DNA of 64,000 bases. Origin: Laguncularia racemosa. Taxonomy: Eukaryota > Streptophyta > Magnoliopsida > Myrtales > Combretaceae. Positions 57,169-64,000 of the stretch are shown here, piece after piece. Both the position numbers and the translations under genes were made by a program. The first letter of the stretch is position 1; every line of letters starts with the position of its first letter. The notes below the pieces were generated by a model. The model was not told where the DNA came from, searched no databases, and saw only the letters and a list, made by a program, of their open reading frames with translations. The stretch spans positions 1,054,001 to 1,118,000 of the forward strand of contig JBBMOL010000138.1 in NCBI GenBank assembly GCA_037954665.1, written 5' to 3'.

Positions 57169-57533
57169 GTCGTTGGGTAAGTTCCGGTGTAGAGGAATGA
57201 CCATTGCTCGAGGTTGATTAGGCTAGCCCACTTAAACTTTGATGTGGTTTGGGATTTGTTTTTTTTTTTTTTTAACGTGGGAGTCTATAGGGTTTAGGAA
57301 CCTTTAGAACCTACATTTTTTGCATATGTGAAAATTTGAACTAGTAAATAATTACTAAAGTGGCACCATGAAAAGTTACAAATTAGAGTTTTGAATTGAT
57401 TTCCCTATAAAAGTTATGTTGTAATTAATAATGTAATCTTATATACTTCTTGTAAATGTTGAAGTGTAAATTAGGAGTTTTTGTGACATAGGATTTTTAG
57501 TTGTAATTTAGATCTTTTCTTATAATCTTCTAG

Positions 57534-59085
57534 ATGGCCAATGTCGAGAAGCCCCTTGACCCAAAGCTTATAGTAGATTACTGTCTTACCCTCTACTATC
57601 CCAAAGAATAGGCTTATATCAATGATAAGATCGAGCCAGTTCTATCCTCATGAAGATTGAGGCTAACATTTCCTTAATTCGGATTATGGTGCATTTCTAG
57701 AAAGCTGAATCCATGGCATTTTTCCTTGGCCCACATGAAATCACACCAATAATTGAAGAATACACACAACTTCTTCAAGCCCCTCCATTTGCCAATGGGG
57801 TGTACATACCAGATCTAAAAGCAAGGCTAGCTAGCATTTTCAGCAAGTTGTTAGGGATATGTAAGTTCGTAATCAATAAAGTACTAAGGAAGTGAAATGG
57901 GCATTACATCCATTTAATAGACTTGCAAACATGCTTTAGAGCCCAATATGATGTTGAAGATAAAAAGGATGTCCTATGTGAAGACCCTAGAAATTACAAG
58001 TAACTAAGTTCATGCTTATATACTATCAACATTTGGAACTCTTCTTTTTCCTATTAGGGTTTTCTACATCCATTATAGGGTAGCTAAGCTAGTGGCCCAA
58101 TTTCTGGAAGGAAAGTTCTATATTCTTGTTCTCTTAGTTGAACAAATCCGTAACTTGAATTTTGTAAAGAAGAAAAAGAATGTCATCTTCAAAAGTAATA
58201 TCAACCTCATCCTAATCTAGTTCATAAGCCACATCAAATGCTTTGAGATGAACATGGTTAGATGATCACTTGCAAAGTAGATTGACCTCATTGAGTCTTG
58301 TGAGGAAAAACTGAAGTTACCTAATGACATTCCTAGCTACACTTAGGTTGAATTACTTGAAAGTTTTAGTGTGGATGACATCCTATGGATTACTAGATGG
58401 AGTAACTACAACAAAATCATCTTAAGGTGAAAAGACTTTCAAGCAATACCATTAATCGGGCTCAATTGATGCACATGATACCATTTGCATTTGGTAGTTC
58501 GTCAATTCAGCACGATTCAAGTTATAATCCATAGACCATCACTGCAATCAATTACATTTGAGTACCAATACCCTAACATGATAACAACTGACAAAGTTGC
58601 TAGGTTGTTAGGAATAAAGGCTTTATGGGAATCCTAAATTACAAGCCTCAACACTAATTTGGGCGAATTTGATGGTGAGGTTAGAAAACATTGGGCCACC
58701 ATATACTTCATCGTCAATTAACTATATAAGATTGACAAAAGGATCTACCAAGCTCCCAATATCACATTCCCTACACTAAGTAACCCATGTTTAAAAATGA
58801 AAACCTATATGGAATAGTTGCAGGGTTGAATGGAGGTTCACTTCGAGAGTGTGGAAGCTGAAGCAAATACTTGAAATAACAGATTCAAGGAGTCTCACTA
58901 AAAGAATAAAGCTTTAGAAGCCCTATTAGGGATAGCTCAGTAGAAGATTAAAGAGCTAAAAGCCCTAACAAGTCAAGCAAAGCGGAAGAAGAAGTAGCTA
59001 ATGTTAAGTCACTAAAAAAAGAGGAAATTAGAAGCTTTGTAGGAATCGGCTACCAAGGAAAAAGATGGAAAAATTAGACGTTAGG
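57534..59085 (+). pseudogene. ORF1 of element I (DUF7745-like), heavily degraded
   Basis: It starts MANVEKPLDPKLIVDYCLTLYY, like C's ORF1 (RVYKPLDPKLVLDHWFTLYN). Downstream it matches A's ORF1 in order but in changing frames with many stops. A short open part (57713-57895, MAFFLGPHEITPIIEEYTQLL) fills the section lost in both A and C. The C-terminal coiled-coil part ends about 59085. AATAAA is at 59142. Function unknown. Confidence 0.65.
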
Positions 59086-59312
59086 TTGTCTTGTTTTTAG
59101 TTTTTCTACAACGTAATCAAAATTCTGAAATTTGTAACTTTAATAAAATTCCAATAATTCTCACTTGAACAATTATTTGCTGGTTCCCATACATCTACTT
59201 GTATCATACAAGCATTCATTTTTTGTTCTTTCTCTAAAATAAAATTAAATTAGCACTAACGAGTTTCAAAGTGTTGATATGATTTTCAGGTCCCAAGATA
59301 GCACTTAAACAA

Positions 59313-59765
59313 TTGAACCCCACAAGAAGTCTATACTACACTCGTTCCAAAGCCAAGATGTCAGGCAACAACAACAACAACACTAATGGCAACATTGTTG
59401 ATCAAAGAATGGTTTCGTTGGAACAAACTGTGCAAAATCTCAATGATCAAGTTAAGTTCCTAGTGGAAAGTTTTACTCTCCTTCGATCCACCCAACTAGT
59501 TCAAGAAGGCCATTTAAGAGGCCAAAGGAGAAAAAGAGTTGAAATTTCACCCGCCGAAAATGGCGAAATTAACTCCAGGTTTAACCAAACAATTGTTGAA
59601 CTAAAACCAGGATTGTAAACTTGATATAGTCTTGAAGACCTACAAAGGCAATTAGAGGAAAGACAAAGAAATGGAAAGAAAACTTTTCCAACAATTTGTT
59701 GATAAGATGAAGACTCTAGAAGGATTGGATGGATACGAGCAAACCGATATGAATGTCATCCAAAT
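59313..59765 (+). pseudogene. gag: gag N-terminal part of element I
   Basis: The ATG used in A and C corresponds to 59358 (MSGNNNNNTNGN). The frame is open from 59313 and includes the conserved upstream peptide NPTRSLYYTRSKAKM. Then come RMVSLEQTVQNLNDQVKFLVESFTLLRSTQ, matching A's gag, and a stop at 59616. Homology with A continues to the GLDGYEQTD region at about 59750, where it changes abruptly to pararetrovirus sequence. Confidence 0.75.
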
Positions 59766-59940
59766 GTAACCATAGGTCTTAGGGATAAGACCATAATGAG
59801 TTCTTTGATCCTCCAAATCAAGACTCACAATTATAGAATGATTGAAGGTGCACTGCCTATGGCAGTCATCTATAGAATTTATTTTAAATTAATGAAAACT
59901 GCCTTTGGATCTAAAGCGTACAAAATTGACAAAAAAAAGG
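59766..59940 (+). pseudogene. Movement-protein C-terminal part of pararetrovirus J
   Basis: About 50 codons with the movement-protein pattern LQIKTHNYRM followed by MAVIYRIYFKLM. It begins abruptly at the gag junction, so the N-terminal and middle parts are missing. A related N-terminal part lies at 46499-46864 on the other strand. Frame is lost after about 59935. Confidence 0.6.
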
Positions 59941-60091
59941 TCAAACGCTTTTAATCCAAACTAATCTAACCAGATCAAATGTAAATGTTCCAAAAATAAT
60001 AAAATGGGATTAGGTAAACCTGCTTGACCACTAAGAAGTAGGAAACCCTGCTCCTAGAAAGACGATATGTAATGCCAAACCATCTAATGTA
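59941..60091 (+). other. Decayed pararetrovirus sequence between movement and coat regions
   Basis: Stops occur in all frames. It is probably the linker of the viral polyprotein. Confidence 0.4.
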
Positions 60092-61470
60092 ATGCAACAC
60101 TCAAATGGTAAGGTAACACTTCAATTCTTTAAGAGATCTTTTGATCACCCCAGAAATCTAGATATCAGGTTAATGTCTTCAATATCATCCTCTAGGAGAT
60201 CAATGGATTTACCTAGAAAAAAATTTAATGAACCTAAGAATGTTCCTGATAGTCCTAAGGCCAAGGTTAATCCTTTAATTAGCGGTTTAATTAAAAAACC
60301 CATAAGAATAACCCAACCGATCTATCAAAATTTTAATGACTTAGAATATGAAGAACCTTCTGCTTCAGAAGCAAGAGATCCTGAACTAAATTTCTTAGAA
60401 AAACCTTTTGAAATTGATAGATTTTTTCTAAATAATGATTTTAATTCTCTTAAAAACAAGAAAATTAGAGAATGGTACTTTAAAACTTTTGATAAATTTA
60501 AGGTACAAATCAAGGAGGATTATTATAATTTTATGGAAGAAATAGGGGCACAAATTCTATTTTTTGACTGGTTCAAAAAAATTATTTAAAGCCTAAACAG
60601 ATTAATATTATTAACAAATGTGTCTAATGGACACTAAGTGATGGTCAGATTGTAGCATCCAATCATCCACCACTTAGCAATATTCGCTATTCACACAAGG
60701 GTACTGAAATTAAGCTTGCACCATTTAAAAATGCAACAGAAGCTGAAGGGTTAGGTATTAAGAAAATTATTGACCAAAATAATTATACAAACAAACATCT
60801 TCACACATTAGGCCAACAATTGGACAAAATAGAAGATGTAGTTAGTAAAGAGGTCAATAACAATGTTAGGATTGAAAAATTGGTTAATAACAGACCACTT
60901 TTCAAACCATTTGAACTACCTAACAATCCCAGTAATGATTTTCTTCAAGCCTTAAATGAGAAAAATAGGTTAATGAAGAATAAAATGAAAATAGAACCGA
61001 TGGAATCTTTAAGATTAGATACTCCTAAATTTAGGAATCTAGTCATCCAAGATACTCCATCAGAAAAGATTAATGTCCTTAATGAATCAAATAACGATTC
61101 TGATTCCAATCCAAACGTTTTATTAAAAGACTTAAGTCTTAATGATTCAGATGGTGAGGAAGTTAATAAAATAACATGGAAAGAACCTCAAAAATTATAT
61201 TATCAGCGAGCATCCCCTCCTGATATTATGTTTGAGGAAAAATCAAACAATTTTCAGAACAAATACTCTACAGGAACCACCAATGAATGGAACATAAATG
61301 GAGCCTCGAAACAAATAATTTTAAATGTTCTTAATCAAATGATCATGTTCTCAAATACGAACAAAAGTATTCAAGGCATATCTGATTATCAAATAGTTGT
61401 ACTTTTAATTACAGGTTTTACTAGACAATTAAAAGGTTGGTGGGATAATTATCTCACTAAAAAACAATGA
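60092..61470 (+). pseudogene. Coat-protein N-terminal region of pararetrovirus J
   Basis: Two open stretches (60092-60589 and 60820-61470) in different frames, with a broken part between. The first is Lys/Pro rich and ends in a conserved caulimovirid-like segment (IREWYFKTFDKFKVQ, then FFDWF). The second is Asn/Asp/Ser rich and contains a capsid-core start (NEWNINGASKQIILNVLNQM, then GWWDNYL). A frameshift near 60580 in a run of A and a stop at 60630 separate them. The likely role is the virion shell; the assignment is by pattern. Confidence 0.6.
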
Positions 61471-62515
61471 ATAAACATTTTAACTACCATAAAAAAAGAT
61501 GAAAATGGAGTTAAAATCCTTACTGAAAATAATGAACCAATTCAAGATGCTGGCAATACTTTAATGTATTGTATTAGTCAGCATTTTATAGGAGACCACC
61601 TCACATTAGAGACAAGAATCTAGATCTTTTATCCAATATGAAATGAAAGTCCTTAGGAGAATTCCATCAATACAAGGATATTTTTCTGCAAAGGGTCTTA
61701 CTACATGATGATTGTAATCAACCTTTCTAAAAAGAGAAATTCTTAGCCGGTTTACCAAAATTAATAGGTGAACAAGTTAGGAGTAAGATCAGAGAGGAAT
61801 TCAATGGAGAAATTCCTTATAATGCCCTATCCTATGGAGAATTAACCTCGTATGTCTATAATATAGGAACCCAACTATGTAACACAATTAGGTTGCAAAA
61901 GCAACTTAAAAATGAAAAGAAAATGAAGAAACAAAGTCTTGGTGATTTTTGCTCACAGTATAATCCATCCTTTGTTTCTACAAAATCTAAAAAATGTTCA
62001 AAATGTAGGAAAAAACCTAAGAGGAATTTTAAGAGAAAAAAAGAAAAATTTCTCTGAAAAATTTGATGAAAATTTTAATGAAGATTTTTACAAAAAGGAT
62101 AAGAAGAAAAAACCTTTTAAGAGAATCAAATGCTACAAATGTTGAAAATATGGTCATATTGCTGATAAATGTAGAATCAGTAAAAAACTTAACGCATTAA
62201 ATTTAGATGAACACGTTATGGAAGATATTCTGCAAATATTTGCAGAAGAAGAATATTCTTCTAATAGCATTTCATTGTCTTCTGAAGAAGATGGGATTCA
62301 AGTCAATGATATTGAATCAACATCATCTTTTGATCATGAAATCAATGTTCTAACTAAGGAAGAAGAAGAATTTCTTCTCAAGTTAGATCAAATGCCGAAC
62401 AATGAAGAAAAATTGAAATGGTTGGAAAAGGTCAAACCAACTACTTCAATTTCTAACAATTTAACATATAATCTTAATGATATCCTTAATAGAAAAAAAA
62501 TCAAAAGATCATAGG
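61471..62515 (+). pseudogene. Coat-protein core end, zinc knuckle and acidic tail of pararetrovirus J
   Basis: Traces of the capsid domain (FLAGLPKLIGEQV, 61741-61780) and a Lys-rich basic segment (61900-62125) lead to a CCHC zinc knuckle at 62131-62172 (CYKC, then KYGHIADKC) with a TGA inside it at 62143-62145. An acidic Ser/Glu segment follows (62218-62514). The knuckle would bind viral RNA during packaging. Confidence 0.7.
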
Positions 62516-63299
62516 CCAGTCACAGTAAATGATCTCCACAATGAAATAAAAATTCAAAAACAGGAAATCAAAGAATTAAAATTAATGCAGAACAAACTAC
62601 AAAATAAATTCTTTGAATACAAAAATAAAATAATTAAGGATGAAAGTTCAGATGATTCTAAACATGAAAGTTCAATTAATGAAAGATCTGATAACAATTT
62701 AGTTAATTCAGATTATTTAATGCAACTAGTAGAAATAACTACTAGAAAATGGATTATTAATGTTACAATTAGGATTAACAATGAGTTTTCCCTAAAAACC
62801 AATGCGTTATTTGATACTGGTGCAGATTAAATTGCATTAGAGAAGGGTTAATTCCAACAAAATATTTTGAGAAAACAACCCAATCTCTAAGTTCTGCTTC
62901 TGGTGACAAATTGCGTATTAATTTTAAATTATCCAATGCTGAAGTAATAAAAGGAAATGTATCCTATAAAACTACTTTTATTCTTGTAAAAAATTTAAAG
63001 CAAAATGCTATTTTAGGAACTCCTTTTATTAATCTTATTCAACCTTTTAAGGTTAATAATGAAGGGATTGAAACAAGTTATCTCAGAAATAAAGTCTGTT
63101 TTAATTTTGTTTCAAAACCCCAGACTAAAATGATAAATAAACTCAAACATAATTCAATTTTTGAATTAAACTGTTTGATTAAATGTAAAGAGAACCAATT
63201 GTCTTTCTTGAATGATGATCTGAATCTTCATAGGATTGAAGATAAGATTGTTAGGACTCCTACCAAGCAAAGGATTTCTAATTTAGAAAATGTAAATTA
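62516..63299 (+). pseudogene. Aspartic protease region of pararetrovirus J
   Basis: A coiled-coil-like Lys/Glu segment (62540-62640) precedes the protease. The active-site DTGAD lies at 62813-62827, followed at once by a TAA at 62828-62830. The frame resumes at 62911 with hydrophobic strands and a flap-like ILGTPFI (about 63010-63030), up to the TAA at 63298. It would cleave the viral polyprotein. Confidence 0.7.
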
Positions 63300-64000
63300 A
63301 GAAGACTATCTGTTCTACTTTACTAAATGTGTTTTAGGATAGGAAATCTCATATAGTAGAATTACCTTATGAAGGTACTTTCGATGAGAAGAACATCCCA
63401 ATGAAGGCCAAACCTTCACAAATGAATAGTGATGTCTTAAGACATTGCCAAAATGAGATCAATGACTTATTGGCTAAAAAGCTAATCCGCAAATCCAAAT
63501 CACCTTGGAGTTGCTCAGCTTTTTATGTTACTAAGAATGCATAAATAGAAAGAGGCACACCTAAATTAGTCATTAATTACAAGCCTCTGAACAATGTATT
63601 AAAATAGATTAGGTATCCAATACCTAACAAAAGAGACCTACTTAGCAGAATACATAATGCTAAGGTATTCTCTAAGTTTGATATGAAATTTGGATTTTGG
63701 CAGATTTAAATTAAAGAAAGTGATAGGTATAAGACAACATTTACTGTCCCTTTCGGATAGTATTAATGGAATGTTATGCCTTTCAGTCTAAAAAATGCAC
63801 CCTTTGAATTCCAGCAAATAATGAATGAAATATTCAATGAATATTCTAATTTTATAATTGTTTATATAGACGATGTGTTGATCTTTTCTCTCAATTTATA
63901 TCAACATTTTAAACATGTTAGGACTTTCATTAGAAAAGCTAAACAAAATGGCCTAGTAGTATCACCCACTAAGATTTTTCTCTTCCAAACTAGGATTAGA
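63300..64000 (+). pseudogene. Reverse transcriptase of pararetrovirus J, cut by window end
   Basis: RT motifs in order: KSPWSCSAFYV (63502-63534), LVINYKPLN (63567-63593), a degraded KFDMKFGFWQI segment, VMPFSLKNAPFEFQ (63774-63815) and the catalytic YIDD at 63863-63874. Several stops interrupt the frame (for example near 63541, 63604, 63706 and 63758). RNase H would follow outside the window. The YIDD box and surrounding pattern are those of caulimovirid polymerases. Confidence 0.8.

Larger units (their letters stand above)
57169..59765 (+). mobile_element. Element I: degenerate Tat/Ogre-type 5' portion (UTR, ORF1, gag start)
   Basis: It continues the sequence interrupted at 47116. 57174-57533 is 5' UTR (GATTAGGCTAGCCCACTT matches GATTAGGCTACCCCACC of C at 17250), with a poly-T run at 57260-57273. 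ORF1 and a gag N-terminal part follow. The element ends where the pararetrovirus begins near 59766. No LTR or primer site was found to its left. Confidence 0.75.
59766..64000 (+). mobile_element. Endogenous pararetrovirus J (Caulimoviridae), decayed, 3' end outside window
   Basis: Domain order is movement-protein C-terminal part, coat-protein region with zinc knuckle, aspartic protease, reverse transcriptase. Together with absence of LTRs and integrase, and markedly higher A/T content than the retrotransposons, this marks a caulimovirid. The polyprotein-like order is compatible with florendovirus- or petuvirus-type genomes; the genus cannot be fixed here. Stops and frameshifts in every domain show an old inactive copy. 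Confidence 0.8.

Overview
The window is transposon-dense plant nuclear DNA. No protein-coding host gene could be recognised. Nearly everything is LTR retrotransposon of the Ty3/gypsy superfamily plus an old endogenous pararetrovirus (Caulimoviridae). Athila, Tat/Ogre-type and CRM-like chromovirus families side by side, with nested insertions and transition-type decay, suggest a eudicot heterochromatic or pericentromeric region. The species cannot be named from the sequence.

Layout. (A) 1-27670, plus strand: an old Tat/Ogre-type element whose 5' LTR lies outside the window. It has an extra ORF1, gag, protease, a small intron, RT, RNase H, a second archaeal-type RNase H and integrase. (B) 7065-12440: a CRM-like chromovirus with a tRNA-iMet primer site, nested in A's integrase gene with target duplication CGAGC. 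(C) 14919-25701: a younger Tat/Ogre element lacking most of ORF1, gag and protease, nested in A's 3' LTR (duplication ATAAG/ATAAA). 27671-32862 is AT-rich intergenic DNA with a likely MITE, a 99-bp tandem duplication, a CA microsatellite and a degenerate Tat-type 5' end. (D) 32868-36545 (duplication TAAAC) and (E) 37053-41353, minus strand (duplication GTGAT), are deletion derivatives of a CRM-like family. They sit in the 3' part of (F), a degenerate minus-strand Tat element whose pol and gag run from 44445 down to 42016 and from 46498 down to 44680. A probable solo LTR (44961-46028) interrupts F's gag. (G) 46499-46864 is a minus-strand pararetrovirus movement-protein fragment. (H) 47117-57168 is a nearly complete Athila element with apparently identical 1636-bp LTRs and duplication GTCGT. 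It sits in the 5' region of (I), a plus-strand degenerate Tat element (ORF1 and start of gag, to about 59765). (J) 59766-64000 is a degenerate plus-strand pararetrovirus: movement-protein C-terminal part, coat protein with zinc knuckle, protease, and RT running off the window.

How the parts work together. In an intact Tat/Ogre element, gag-PR ends at a conserved stop that lies inside a 111-117 bp intron. Splicing it would join gag-PR in frame to RT-RNaseH-INT. A second possible intron runs from a donor in the LTR to an acceptor before ORF1 and would remove the primer-binding site. All copies here are broken. In A and B the breaks are mostly stops explained by C-to-T or G-to-A change; in C and H they are mostly small deletions and homopolymer indels. 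Relative ages follow from nesting: A before B and C; F before D and E; I before H; H is the youngest.
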